A stretch of DNA of 64,000 nucleotides from Saturnia japonica (GCA_033032175.1 CM065322.1:6324001-6388000); one strand, 5' to 3'; numbered from the stretch's first letter, positions 1 to 12,589 are shown. Numbers and translations: made by a program. The notes: a model not told the origin generated them from the sequence alone.

Positions 1-266
1 CGCTTGTTCTGAAACTTGCGTACCTTACTTAGTACCTTGACGAGCTAAAAAAAGTCATGGAAAGGTCGCGGAAATCTACCTTGTTTTCAGAAAAATACCC
101 CCCATTAAGTATTGAATATAAATAATCGATTGTTTAATTTCAAAAATCAATTATTTGACAATCCTCAGGACTATCGATTAATCTCGATTGCCAATCGATC
201 TTTTACCAAGGCTACTTGCCGTTCGTTCAATAACAAAAAATTACGAAGATATATTTTATATTATAA

Positions 267-491
267 CTAGCTGTGCCCGTGTGGCTTCGCTCACGTGGAC
301 TACAGAATGCCCGTGCGAATCTTGCCCCCCGCTCCCGGCTATTTTAAAGACAAAAATGCTTATTGTGGGGGTTCCTTAGAAGATAGATGTATACTCTCCC
401 GAACTTTTTTGTAGGTTCTTTTAATGACTATGATTATGTAGTACATTAATTAGATATATCTCTTATGGTTTATTCAGCATAAGCCATTTAT
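267..491 (-). mobile_element. Helitron-like repeat, family A, 3' part
   Basis: On the minus strand this ends in a GC-rich segment followed by CTAG and then T, the usual 3' end of lepidopteran Helitron-like elements. Much of the same sequence recurs at 31150-31690, 36480-37024, 45575-46089 and 60790-61127, which defines the family. This copy keeps only about 225 bp and has no coding potential. Confidence 0.6.
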
Positions 492-840
492 ATAGATATG
501 GATTGTACTGACATGGAAGAAGAAGTCTCATATAACGATCGTGTATTCGAGTTTATAAAACCTATTATTTTCAGTGTTTCACCCCATAGACATGACAATT
601 TGCGACACACAGAAGGCGTATGAAGTAGATCATAAAAATGAAACTTTTAATTATATAAAAATTATAACAACAACTACCACCGTTGACTTTTAGTTTAGAA
701 TGTACGAGTTATTCTTATTTTTTATGGAATTACAGAAAATGCACAACATCATAATTGTATATATGAATACTTATTTATCATAATTTGTTTTATTGCAACT
801 ATAAAATTTAATTGAATTATTATCGTAGGTACATGTTATT
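492..840. other. AT-rich DNA, nothing recognised
   Basis: No ORF, repeat match within the window, or RNA-like structure was seen here. Confidence 0.5.
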
Positions 841-962
841 GCCATCTAGTGAAAAAGTGAAAAACTAACTACCGAATGTTCTACTTGTAAAAACTTGTTA
901 GGTTTAGTTAAAAAGATAGAAGGTTTAAAGTCAAAAGCTACAAATATGTTTCACTAGATGGC
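841..962. repeat. Short foldback element
   Basis: A 14-bp perfect inverted repeat, GCCATCTAGTGAAA, lies at 841-854 with its complement at 949-962, bounding about 120 bp. This is the shape of a very small MITE or foldback element. There is no clear target-site duplication and no coding content. Confidence 0.4.
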
Positions 963-989
963 GACGTTAATATTTCTTGAGAAACCTTG

Positions 990-992
<3 letters not shown>

Positions 993-1061
<69 letters not shown>

Positions 1062-1160
1062 CTGACTACACTGTTAGCCTTAGGGGCCCTAAAGCCGCTG
1101 CGGCTTTTACAGCTTCACCGGACTTGGGGGCGAGCGCAGAGGGCACTCAGCCGCGAAGCT
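993..1160 (-). mobile_element. Poly(A)-tailed retroposon 3' end (T65 tract)
   Basis: An uninterrupted run of 65 T (993-1057) is followed by about 100 bp that recur at 10500-10600 with only scattered differences. Read on the minus strand, this is a retroposon 3' end with a poly(A) tail. The adjoining sequences of the two copies differ, as expected for 5'-truncated insertions. The parent LINE or SINE is not identified. Confidence 0.6.
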
Positions 1161-1419
1161 AAGTAGATACGGCATTGATGCTCTTTATATGCAATCGTGA
1201 ATGGTGGATAAGCACTTCACTTCACTTTCGACTTGGTACCGGCGGCGTGAGCGAGAAGAAACTTTTGCTCTTTTTTGACAACAGACTTTCCACCTTATAC
1301 CCAGGGCCGACCTCAGACTATAAGGCGCCCGCCTGCAAGTATAAGTTGGTCGCCCCTAATGAAATTTATAATGTTTTTTAAAAATAAAATTTAACTTGAA
1401 CATTTTTGATAATATACAT

Positions 1420-1668
1420 ACCATCACGCCTGTATCCCCGAGGGGTTAGGCAGAAGTGTACTAATGTACACCCATAGTTCGCCGTGTATGTTTTTTAGGT
1501 CCCATGTAATAGGGGGCGAGTCTATTGCCATTAATCGGACACAGATCCAAATTCCGAGCTGCTACTGAAAATTTTCTTAGAAAAAAGTTAACACTTTGGT
1601 CGACTTGGGAATCGAATCCAGGAACTCGATCATAGCAGTCACGCTTACGACCACTAGGCTAATGATGT
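1420..1668 (-). mobile_element. tRNA-derived SINE
   Basis: On the minus strand the segment near 1600-1668 reads like a tRNA half, with a B-box-like GGATTCGATTCCC and an upstream A-box-like TAGTGGTCG. The body then runs to about 1420. This is the usual layout of a tRNA-derived SINE with an RNA polymerase III promoter. It is diverged, so it is not called as a functional tRNA. Confidence 0.6.
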
Positions 1669-1791
1669 ATGGGCAATTTTGTTCATGGTAAAATAAATGT
1701 AAGTAAATTCGATCCATAAATTAGGTAGGACATTAAACCGCCCGTTTTTAAAACATATATGCACCATTATATACTATGTGTGCTATTAGAT

Positions 1792-2966
1792 CCTTACATA
1801 TGAAATTGGAATTTTGTTGAACTGGCCACTTTAATCTTAAATATCTGACGTTTGGTTAGGAATTCCAAATTCAAATTTAGGCTTGTATATTTGTGTTTCG
1901 AATTTAGTGATTCATTTGTTTTCGCACCATTTGATTTTTCTTTGACATCGTTCTTTTCACAAAATGGAAAACTTAAAATATCGCGTTATTTAGTTACGAA
2001 TATAAGTTCCACCGTGGCATCAGCGTTGTAGAAACAGCTCGAAGGATTAATGATGTGTATGGAGATATACTGTAAAAGAAAGAACGGTACGTTTTTGGTT
2101 CCAACGTTTTCGTTCTGGAGATTTTGACCTACGAAACAAACTTCGTGAACGGCCGGAGACCTAAGTTGATAATGAAGAATTAAAGATGATCGTAGTAGTG
2201 GATCAGATGCAAACCACGTCAAAGTTAGCGGCAGGTTTCGGTGTGAGTGATAAAAAAAATTAATTCACTTGCAACAAATTGGATAATGAAACAGCTCGAG
2301 ATATGGGTACCTACTGCATAAATTAACTGAAGCTGAACTGAACTGAATTAAGTGCTGCGTGACATTACTCAACCATCACAATAACGAGGGAATTTTGAAT
2401 CGTATTGTTACTTGTGACGAAAATGGATCCTTTACGATAATCGGAAACGCAACGTCACAGTGGTTGAACCCAGGAGAACTGGCCAAATCCTGTCCCAGGC
2501 GAAAGATGATTCAGAAAAAGGTACTGGTGAGTATTCGGTGGACCAGTGAACAATTGCAAACCATGATGAAAAAGCTAGCCGTTAAACAAACGAGACTTGG
2601 CAATCTTTCTAACCCACTGCCGCTTCAGGACAACGTTAGACCCCATGCTTCACGACACACGGTCGCTAAATTAGAGGAACTGCAGTTGGAATGTCTCCGA
2701 CACCCACCATAATCCCTAGACCTTGCTCCAACAAATTTCTTGCAAGAAAAGCAATCAATTCCGATGAGGCTGTCCAAACTGCCTTCAAAGATTTTATTGA
2801 TTATCGCTCCCACAATTTTTTCAGCAATGGAGTCAATGAACTACTTATAAAATGGCGAAAGTGTATAGATAACAACGGTACATACTTCGATTGATTAAAT
2901 GTATAATTTCATAATATTTTTTTGTTTTACTTTTTCCATATAAAACGCCAATTTCATATTATAAGG
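1792..2966 (+). mobile_element. Decayed mariner element, cecropia-type
   Basis: The ends share an imperfect terminal inverted repeat: CCTTACATATGAAATTGG at 1792-1809 against CCTTATAATATGAAATTGG on the minus strand at 2966-2948, differing by one indel and a few bases. About 1.17 kb lies between, close to the family's usual 1.3 kb minus an internal deletion. A broken mariner transposase reads left to right inside. The flanking TA target duplication is no longer clear, which fits an old insertion. Confidence 0.85.
1964..2894 (+). pseudogene. Mariner transposase pseudogene (DD34D type)
   Basis: The ATG at 1964 opens a run of mariner-like residues, with TVKERTVRFWFQRFRSG and SKLAAGFGVSD in the helix-turn-helix region. 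The frame then shifts several times. The best piece (2359-2712) keeps RIVTCDEN around the first catalytic Asp and QDNVRPHAS around the second. About 25 residues are missing after VSIRWTSE. A TAA interrupts the HPPY motif at about 2710, and the third catalytic Asp is Asn (APTN). The C-terminus, CIDNNGTYFD, ends at the TGA at 2894. Several independent lesions make it clearly non-functional. Confidence 0.88.
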
Positions 2967-3164
2967 ACCTAGTATTTATAAACAGTGTCTATTAGAATTG
3001 TCTTTTTTCATTTTTACAAAATTATCATTTATTATTTTAATTTCTAATTAATCACAAATACCATTTTCAAAACAAACTAAAGTTAAATTGCGAAGTCTTC
3101 TTTGTAACATTGGTGCTCGCAAATAATCAATTAAAGTGCTCAAAAATCAAAATTACCTTTTTTA

Positions 3165-3245
3165 ATACAAATAAGGTGGCAAACAAGCGTACGGATTGCC
3201 TCATAGCAAGCGGCTACCGTAGCCTAACTAAACGCAACCCGAATT
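3165..3245 (+). repeat. Dispersed retroposon tail ('GGTGGCAAACAAGCGTACGG' family)
   Basis: The phrase GTGGCAAACAAGCGTACGG followed by TAGCAAGCGGCTACCGTAGCC recurs in diverged form at 17223, 24665 (minus), 41905 (minus), 48420 and 51160. It is a non-coding lepidopteran-style SINE or LINE tail. Confidence 0.55.
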
Positions 3246-3932
3246 TTCTCTATTAAACGCACTTAATATGAAGTCATTCAGACTACAATAAACATTCAGA
3301 AAAACACCTCGTAATGATAACATGTTTTAATAAAATTATTAGTCTCAGTTTATACCTTTTATCGTTTGTTTATTTATCAACAGTTTCTTGTAGTCATCTC
3401 ATAAGTAACTTCATATTTTTATATAAGGTAAATTAATATATTATAATATCGCCTTAAACATAAATTAACTCCGGAATAAAATACAAAATAATTTTTGCTC
3501 TCAGTTCTTAGTATATACGGATATTATGACATTTTTGGTGAAAATAGCATTTTATAGCCATCATGATTAGATACGGTACCCACGCGCCATCTGTTCCCAT
3601 GATCTCGAAACAACATCATTGTTGTAAAATGTTATACTAATTACTGACAGCGACTTTGTTTAGATTTTTTATTTCTACAAACTAACAATGTAATATTAGA
3701 TAGTTAATTATTTTATATTTATTATTATTGATGCTATACCGAGTTGTGTAAAGATGAAAACTTTTTAATTTATTTATTTGCATTTATATACAATAAAACA
3801 CGGAGCACGAGTAGTATTTAATAGATAATTAAATGTCTTTTTTAAGACAATATTTTTTTCTACAATTACCTACATGTCAATTACTATATTGATTATTATT
3901 GCGGATTAGCATCACGGTTGTATAAGTCATAA
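3246..3932. other. AT-rich DNA, nothing recognised
   Basis: Only short chance ORFs and A/T runs are visible. Confidence 0.5.
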
Positions 3933-5498
3933 TCCATACATAATATTATAAATGCGAAAGTAATTCTGTCTGTCTGTTATGTTTTACACCTAAACCGCTG
4001 AAGCAATGTTGATGAATTTTGGTATAGAGATAGATTGGACCTTGGGAAAGGACATAGGGTACTTTTTTAGCGATAATAAAAACTTTAAGGGTAACAAATA
4101 GTCCGGTCAATCTAGACCAAAAAATGAGAGTGAAGGTACATAAAATCCCAACAACCTGAAAACTGTTCAAAACATAAAAATCAAAAAATAAATAATATTT
4201 AAAAGTTCCCCATCATTCCCGTGTATGGAAAAAAATTATTCAAGGTCAAAAGTAAAAAAAATAATTTTTCGCGATTTACAGCAAAACGGTAAGTTTTATC
4301 ATAAAAATACTTTAGATAAAAATTGTAGATCATAAAATTATCTATAAAAAATGTATCAATACTTTTTATCCTACGAGCCACTATTTCTGAGATATAACGA
4401 TTCAAAAAGTTATAAAAGTTGTTAACGTCATAATATGCACACGTTTCCACGCCACCAGTGAGGTAGTGTACTTAGCGCGTTTTTTTAACGTGGTTTGCCC
4501 ATTAGGCCTATTCCACGGGTCAGTTGTGATCCTGTTTAATGTAAAACTATTGCAAAATAACGGAAATTTTTAAAGATTGGAAAAGATAAAAACGATGTAA
4601 ATTTTTAAAAAAAGGGGTGGTAGTGATTGCGACTACAATACACATAGTGATAAACCCATCTTTGATTTTCTTTTGTTTTTTATCTGGGTATTATATAAAT
4701 ATAGCTATTTATATTAATAAATCTGTAGTCCTGTCTGTACTTTTAATATTTTTCCAAAATTTCCCGATACGCATATTATATGAACGATACTGATCACGAA
4801 TATGCCATGAATTTTTTTGTCCGTCTGTTTGTATGTCCAGATTTAGCTCAAAAACGGCTCGATTGATTCTTATGAAATTTTGTACACGGGATGCTTTATA
4901 CCATCGGTCAGTTGATAGGGTATAAGAAATTTCAATATTACTTTTAGATAATGTAAAAAAAAATTTTTTTTTTTCTTAATTCAATTATGTACAAGGCAGT
5001 ATAAGTCATTCCATGAATGATAAGTAATGAGAATTTTCAATAACACTTTCAAGAATAGTAAAAAAATAAATTTTGGAAAATTTAAAATTTCATTAATTCT
5101 TAGCCGATTTTGATGAAATTTTATACACAGCAAGTCTAACTACTTACATAATTAATGGAATATAAGAATTGTCAATAATACTTCTAGAATAAAAAAAAGT
5201 AATTAAAAAAGTTTAATTTTCTTCAATTCTCAACCGATTCTGATCAAATTTTGTAGACGGGAAACATACATCATACTATAATTGAGAGGCTATAAGAATT
5301 ATAAATAATGCATTAGAAGAAATTGTACATTATAATAATAGTTTACAACCGATTTTCATAAAAATTGTACACGGGAAATACATGCCACTCCTTAATTGAT
5401 TCGGCATATGAATTGTCAACAATATGATTAAAAATAAAGGGATTTAAATAACTATTGCGTAGTAATAAACACGTGCGGAGCCGCGGGCACACCGCTAG
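3933..5498 (+). mobile_element. Non-autonomous Helitron-like element with internal tandem repeats
   Basis: It starts TCCATAC before an ATTATAAATGCGAAAGT motif and ends GCCGCGGGCACACCGCTAG, with A before and T after, as for Helitron insertion between A and T. The start closely matches the compact copy at 40695-41021. Its last 650 bp contain diverged tandem units of roughly 115-130 bp built around CCGATTTTGATGAAATTTTG. No Rep/helicase ORF is present. The 4200-4450 part may be a nested insertion, so the outer limits are inferred from the two ends. Confidence 0.6.
4850..5400 (+). repeat. Diverged tandem repeats, about 115-130 bp units
   Basis: The anchor CGATTxTxATxAAATTTTGTACACGG occurs at 4860, 5105, 5235 and 5350, with a degenerate unit likely near 4980. 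Each anchor is followed by a TATAAGAAT-TTCAATAATA-like stretch. These are minisatellite-like units inside the Helitron-like element. Confidence 0.6.
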
Positions 5499-5639
5499 TA
5501 AGTGCATAATTTAAACAAGTACTTAGTACAATCTTTCAGTAATAATGCGACCACAACTATACCTACATATTGATTAAAAATAAAATTGTGTACGGGTTTC
5601 ATTAAGTAATTTCTTATATAATGTAGGTGAGCACTAAGG

Positions 5640-5821
5640 AAGTATTTTTGGAATTTCAACCACTAAGGCGGTGAAAAAGGGATGAAAGTTTGTATGGAAA
5701 TCCGTTATTTGTATTTATTATTATTTTGTTACTTGTTGTTTTTGTTCGTTGGTATTTAACATTAAAGTTAGAAAGTAAAAAGACGTCTATGACGCGAGCG
5801 AAGCCGCGGGCAAAGCGCTAG
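5640..5821 (+). mobile_element. Helitron-like 3' end
   Basis: The segment ends GCGAGCGAAGCCGCGGGCAAAGCGCTAG followed by T at 5822 (given here only as a motif; the key part is AAGCCGCGGGCAAAGCGCTAG). The GGGATGAAAGTTTGTATGG phrase upstream is also seen in the Helitron copy at 40870. The 5' end was not found. Confidence 0.6.
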
Positions 5822-8800
5822 TCATATTACATCACATCAACATAACATATTCTCTAAGAATACCGATGAATCGGACAATAAAGTGGTACCTTTTGTAATA
5901 TTTATTGAAAGAAATATATATCGCTTTAATCGACTCACCGCTGCCGATCACATCCCTTTGTATTTTAATCGGTATCAAATTTCAAGTCGATTTACATTCA
6001 ACAAACTCGCCGGGCACGAGTTAAAAAGTGCGTGAGTTAATACAATTAGAATTAGAAAGAGTGATATTGAAGAATAATATTATTATACTGATCACAAATT
6101 CAGGGTGTAACTTAAAGTCGTGTATACGCAGTGCACACGTGGCAAATGACATGAAAATCGTGCATGCGTACGGAGTAATAGTGCTGATTCGATGCCATCA
6201 TATCGATAACAAAAATAACGAATTATCGTAAAAAAATTATTAGCAATTGTCTGATTGATACTTGAATTAAAATATATCTCTACATAGAGTTGTTTCAAAA
6301 ATTTCACATATAATATATTTTGCTTAAGTAGATTTCTCATTAGAATGAGACTACGTCTAGTATAGTAGGAAAGTGTCTTTGTTTAAACATTTATCGTTTA
6401 AAATTACGCGGGAAAATAGCGTCCAAAACACACCTATACCGTAATGTGAAGTATCTCTTTCACAGCGGCCATAAAAATGTATGTCTATGAAACTAAATAC
6501 TTACTATTAATTAACCACTTCATTCTTTGTATCATCATTATCATTTTTTTCCCGTAATCGCCAAGTACTGAGCATGGCTTTGTCTTCTTTTACGTTACTT
6601 ATCTCAGTTTTGAGCTAATCTCATCGAGGTCTGATCTGCTGTTTAAACAATATCGTCTGCCCAACGACCTAGTGGACGTTTGACACCTCGTTACCCACAC
6701 GTGGCTCTGAGTTCGTCAATCCTTTAGTCAACAATTTTTTGTACAAGTTGGCAACAAAGTACTCGTTTGATAATGTGTTACGAACGTAGATTTTAAACCT
6801 ATGGTCACGACTATACAGTTTGATTGTGATATGTTCATCATAGATATCTAAAGTAAAACTGTTAAAACACTTATAATAATATAAAACGGGATAATGGTAC
6901 TCAAAATACATGCCGACAAGTAAATGTTAACTAAGAATTTTTATGGGTTGTAATATTAAATGGGGTTTAAAATGAAAATTTACAATCACTAGATAAATAT
7001 CGATAACATAATAATTATCGTTATTAGTTGTTATTGAATGTCGATAACTATATATGGAAATCACTAAAACGAGAGCTGTTGAGTCGTGCGCTACCCTGTC
7101 GATTGTTTTCAATATCGGCTCATTTCGATTAACACGAATAAAGGAATCGCTGTTGCTTTGATGATAATCCACTTTGTATTCCGTACTTACAATAAAGCGA
7201 CAGCGAGTGCTGCATATTTGCAGTCCAATTATAATAATTATGATATTTCGCTTGGATATGTTTCACCCGTTTCCGTATTGCTTCTTTATTTGTTATTAGA
7301 AAGAGATACTGACTCTGCAAATACAAAGTGGACAGTATATTTTTCTTTCTAGGAGTTGCACGTTGGAAAACACCTGAAATTTATTGCATATATTATGTAG
7401 AAATTAACCCTAAATTTTAATATTACAAAAGATATCTTATTTAATCATAAATATTGTTTGTCTTGCGATAATCACAAATCTTATGGTGTATAGTCTATTT
7501 ATTAACATAATATTACTAACAGTAAAATTAACAATATACCAAGAGCCAAGGAACATATGTAACCCAATAAAAAGTCATCACGCTCAAAAATCTATTGAAT
7601 TGTAACGAGTATCACTGCTGCCGGTAATAACAGTTATCAAAAATTTACAAAGCACTTATTTGTTTAAAAATTTAGTCATATGCACCTTCTTGCCAAAAAC
7701 ACACTTATTTGGATAGGATCAAGATTATAGTGCTTAAACATCTCATTGAAAAGTTTGCTTGTTCGCACTATATAAGAATTTTGGCTGTACCTAATTAGGT
7801 GAACAAAATAACGGAACATACAATAAAGAAGTCAGTCGAGTTAATTTGTTTGAAACGTTAAAATAAAATTTGATGCAAAATACGAATAACCTGCAAATTC
7901 GCACATTGAAAAATGTACTAACTAAAAGCTGACAAGTTAGTTAAACAGATTGATAATAGATGGCACCTTGAACATATTTTGATTTACATAAACAGCGGAT
8001 AGATTCCTAAGGAAAAAGTTTTTATATAATTTTTTAATGAAAATATTAATTTTCAGTTGTTTATATTGAAAATAAAAATAAATAAATATATTTGTTAAAA
8101 TATGCAGAATTTGTATAAAATCACAATTAATACTGTTACAAAAGAATTTTTTACTCTAAATTTATATTAAATTATTCATTAATTACCTACTGGATGATTC
8201 ACATAATCTATAAAACCGCTATGGTAAAATTTGTATGCGTTATCGGATTTCTTTCAAATGCCAATCAAATATTAAATATAATAATTATGAGCAGTTAGTT
8301 AACCCACAACGTGTCGATTGAAGGTGCGATATAATCTGTTCGCGTTGATATTTTCCTTTTTAAACGGAATCCAGGATGTATGTATATTTGCATGAATATT
8401 TATCATAGATACTGCGGGGTCCGTCGTAAACGGCATTTTAATGCATTTTTATCTGACACTTTTGAGTTAGTGGACTCACGGGTTTCTCGAATGTGTTAGA
8501 ACAGAATTTACGATTGTTTTTAAGAGATTGTTTGAAATGAATGTATAAGTAATTAGTTTTTTATGATTGAATCTCATCATCAATCTAAGACAATGTAAAG
8601 TTTTCGGTTATGTCAGAAATGGGTGAAAAAATCTCTGTTTTGGGATTGCCATATTTTTATATATTAGGGTGGAAATTGCTACGAATTGAAATGAAAAAAA
8701 AAAAATCTTAAATAAATTGATTCATCAATATTAAATTAAATTCATTCTAGTCATTCACTAATAAATTGAATGGGTAAAATGATAATCGTGTTTTTCTATG

Positions 8801-9368
8801 GCCAAAATAAATTATTTTTTGTTTTTGTATGATCGAACCTATCAGAGTCTTAAAATAATCTTTATATATAACTCGAATATTTTTTAGAACATAGAATCGT
8901 TTTTATTGTTTGCGATGAGTATATTTCTGATGTGGTGTAGCGGTCGCGGTCGGTGCAACGATATTTTAGAATGTCTAATACGTTTTTAATAATCTCCTTT
9001 TGTCACCAACAATAAATTGTGCACGGAACAGGCAAATGCAATATTTTACTCATTTTATGATTATCGTCCACTTTATAAGCGGTCCGTATACAAAATCAAT
9101 GTCCTAATTGACTAACCAGATTTTTGGTTATACACCTGAGTCAGCGGGTTTTCATACAAAATTTTGTTGTATGTACTTCTTATTAAAGTGGAAAAAACTT
9201 AATTTGGCTTATATTTTTAGCATGTTAATTAACCAAAAAATCATCGTTTTAATATTTTCATATTTTATGAAGTATCTCGAATTCATGAATATATATATTT
9301 TTTAATTTTTCAATTTTTAAAATCGGTCTAGTACTTTTTGGTCTCTCCATTACAAACAAATAATAAAC
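5822..9368. other. Gene-poor AT-rich stretch
   Basis: No coding exon or well-defined repeat was recognised in these 3.5 kb. The short ORFs at 6028-7352 have low-complexity, unpatterned translations and look like chance. A 12-base ATTAGAATGAGA motif at 6339-6350 recurs elsewhere in the window. Confidence 0.45.
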
Positions 9369-9407
9369 AAAAATCAAATCTTTCCTCTTTATAATATTGG
9401 TATCGAT
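9369..9407 (-). mobile_element. Helitron-like 5' end fragment, inverted
   Basis: This is the inverted complement of the 5' end of the element at 9470-9730 (minus strand reads ATACCAATATTATAAAGAGG). Only about 40 bp remain, head-to-head with the other copy. Confidence 0.55.
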
Positions 9408-9469
9408 AGATCTGTGGTCATGTCATGTAAATATTTTTTCATAATTTCCCGTACCCAATACTACAATTT

Positions 9470-9730
9470 CCTATATATACCAATATTATAAAGAGGAAAG
9501 ATTTGATTTTTTGTTTTTAATGGATAAATTCAAAAACTACTGGACGGATTTTATAAATGTTTTCACCAATATAAAGCTTCAGTATCAGCGAGTAACATAG
9601 GCTATATAATTAAATTTGAAAAATTAATTTATTCCTCATAAAAATGTCGATAGTTTTTACACAAAGTATAAAAAGTTGGCGATGTTTGTCGTATAAAATT
9701 AACGAGGTTGAAACTGTGAGGCACAACTAG
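9470..9730 (+). mobile_element. Short non-autonomous Helitron-like element
   Basis: It begins TCCTATATATACCAATATTA and ends GAGGCACAACTAG followed by T. The interior shows the RGTAACATAGGCTATA and GATGTTTGTCGTATAAAATT phrases that recur in the copy at 28638-28853 (minus) and at 33140-33212. It is 261 bp and non-coding. Confidence 0.65.
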
Positions 9731-10004
9731 TTTATTAATATAGAACATTTAGCAATAGACCGTGTGGGTATTTATTTCCTCTAAGGATTATTATTACAAT
9801 ACGTGTTCCAAGTACCTATTGTATAATAATAATTACATTTGTTTTGTTAATCTGTTACAATATCAAACTATAAAACGACTAGTTAAACATCTAAAATATT
9901 TAAACTAATTATTTGTTTTAATAAGGCTGAACGTATATACAAATGGTAATATTGCCATTAAAATGATTCCTGATTTATTATCTCTTTAACAAAAAAATTA
10001 CGTT

Positions 10005-10270
10005 GAGGGTTCATTGGTAGAATAGTCGGACACAGCATCGGACAAAGCTTCAAATCCTACAATGAGTCTGAGTTGCAAAGTAAATTATTCCATGGTGCCA
10101 AGGCATCCTCGAATATCAGTTTGAAGTTGAAAAGCTCTCATCAAGCACCTAAAGGTGTGTTCCAGCAGCTGCACTTAGGAGCCAGTCCTCTAGACTTAGC
10201 ATATAACCATCTAGGTCTGCATTGTCACTAAAAATCAGTTGTGATTGCTGTCTAACATAAGACCTTAAAA
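10005..10270 (+). mobile_element. tRNA-derived SINE, family S1, decayed copy
   Basis: The order of landmarks matches the clearer copies at 39600 and 59795: a tRNA-like head with CAAATCCTACAATGAGTCTGAG, then TTGAAGTTGAAAA, GTGTTCCAGCAGCTGCACTT and TTGTCACTAAAAATCA. The B box has decayed to TTCAAATCC. Confidence 0.6.
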
Positions 10271-10488
10271 GTTGTAAGGGCGGGAAACCCCACCAGGAAC
10301 GAAGTTACTAAAAAATAAAAACAAAATAAGTAAAATATTATTTAAAAACAGTTAGTCCAATTCATGAAGAACACACCGATGTAGGTCTTATATGAATGTA
10401 TCATACAAAATAACTGATAAACCATTGAATTACTGAACGCACACTTATTTCGCAAGACCACCCGATGGGCCCAACCGAAATGTAATTT

Positions 10489-10620
10489 TTCTTTTTTTAG
10501 ATCTGACTACACTGTTAGCCTTAGGGGCTCTGAATCCGCTGCGGCTTTTACAGCTTCATCAGACTTGGGGGCGAGCGCTGAGAGCACTCAGCCGCGAAAG
10601 TGTTTTGGACGACTCGCACG
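10489..10620 (-). mobile_element. Poly(A)-tailed retroposon 3' end
   Basis: This is the second copy of the family at 993-1160: an interrupted T tract, then GACTACACTGTTAGCCTTAG and the GCTGCGGCTTTTACAGCTTC core. Sequence to about 10775 continues GC-rich and may be more of the same element, though the other copy does not share it. Confidence 0.6.
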
Positions 10621-10775
10621 AGGGTGCCAGAGTGGCCGAACCTCGGCTCGGACGGTCGTCGCGTATGCAATTAGGTCGCGATCTAACTGAATCCCTACTC
10701 CCATGATTCGAGCTAACTAATATATACTCATAGGCATGTTCCCTTCCTCCTGGGAGGAAGGAACGAACCATGTGT

Positions 10776-12589
10776 ATGTGTATTAAGTAATCGGAAAGGA
10801 TTTCTACACTAACTAGCGCAAAAAAAGAAAAAAAGGTCCCTTACAAAACCCATGTACCTGCGTGGTGTGCACGTGTGTATGTTCATACGTATGTAATGTT
10901 GTATGTGGGTAGCTAAGTGTTGCACGTATAGTGTCACTAACGGACTCTGTTTTGCAATTTGGCGGCTGCCTGATTTATACTAGCGGCCGAGCACGACGTT
11001 TGGCTTCTCGAAGCTCGATACTTGCACGTACAAACGTACTTCTATTAGAATGAGACAGAAAGTCGCATATAGTGAGCATAACGCTTTTTCCTTACGTGAC
11101 GAGGTCTAGAAGCCAACTTCCACAACAAGTCGCGTTATGGAACTTCGTTCCAAAAATCTAAACCTTTTCTTATGAAATCCCATACAACTTACATTTTGTT
11201 TACCCACATTAAAAATTCATCCAACCTTCAAACATGAAATCAACGATGGCACTCGCACATTTGTATTTCATCCGGCAATTGTAACTGAAGTGTTTACGGC
11301 CTGCTTAAATAAATTAGCGTTGGCCGTACATTTCCCACGAGCAATGTGATCGGAAAACCTTAATAAGGGTATAATTTATTAATTTGTTTTCCGTTAACGA
11401 GCTACGTGGCTAAGTAAGTGTGTGCGCACTGTACAGCGCCTGAGCTTCACTATGTTTTATGCAATAATGAGCCTCGATTGTTTTCTTAGTTTATTTGTCG
11501 AATTCATTAAATTATCTATTATATATATATATATTACAATTTAGGTTAAAATGGTTGAAAGCTATGATTATACTAGCAGACCCTTGCGATTACAATCAGA
11601 TAGTTATTAAATGGCACCTTGATAGGTGGAGCTGCAGTCATCATTAACAAGTTTGACGATGATATTTACGACATAAAATGATTCATTTTTACAAATTATT
11701 AGTTTAGTGCTAAAAAATAAAATGCTAACATAAACCATCATCTCGTTATACGAAATATATCGTGTGTATAAGCTCAATCATTCAAAATTTACAAGATCAC
11801 TAACAGACGTACACGAGATTTTTAGTTTTTTGTTGTTTTATTTTTAACTTTTTAAATGTTTTTTTATATAGTATACATTTATAATCCAGCATACTTTACT
11901 GAATTTCTTATCAGATCATTTTTATTGATTATTTATTAATATAGGCCATTCAAGAGGTTGTTCCTTTATCAATTAACACCATCCTTATTATATATTCAAA
12001 TGAACATGTTCACACATGTTAATGATAATAATAGCGTGTGACATGTCTTTGGATTTTAGTAATCTGTAAAAACTTCAATCAATTTAGATTTATTAAAAAA
12101 ACTTTCATGAATAATCTGTAAGGTGATTTAAGTTATTATAAGATTTTACAATACTTAGATTTGTAGTTATATTTCTACATCAATCTCTGTGCCTATTTAT
12201 AATCCAGGGTAAGTCTAAGGATGGGATAGATCACGTATGTATCCTATACATCAATAATTCATCATAGCTGCAGTAAGAAAGACAAGCTTGAAATAACAAT
12301 TGATCAAAGTATTGTCAGAGCTTTTATGGTATAATTTAGAAAAGGTGAGGCAGTATTTATTTTTTATAGTAATTTTTTTAAATATATATTATTGTTTTTT
12401 ACTATTAAACACTAAATTTAATTTTATGAATGATTTTGGTAAAAAGAAGACAGTAGTTGATTAGTAAAGCGAGGCGTAGTAATATGATTTAAACTTCTAA
12501 TAATAAAGTAACATTTTCAATAATAATTAGGTAATATAAAGTAGCTATTAAAGTCATATGAAAATCATATAATAAAATTCATTAGTTCT
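10776..12589. other. No gene seen; mixed unique DNA
   Basis: The stretch 10900-11120 is less AT-rich than its surroundings and holds a copy of the ATTAGAATGAGA motif at 11044-11055. A TA microsatellite lies near 11519-11535. No exon-like reading frame was found. Confidence 0.4.

Noticed and set aside
977..1162. 61-codon ORF with a poly-Phe run
   Set aside because: It is a translation of the T65 tract and the adjoining retroposon.
1600..1668. tRNA gene on the minus strand
   Set aside because: It has A/B-box-like parts but no full cloverleaf, and continues into a SINE body. The same holds for 47860-47935, 31005-31055 and 62815-62895.
4850..5400. CRISPR-like array
   Set aside because: The units are long, diverged and contiguous, without short identical repeats and unique spacers, and the DNA is animal.
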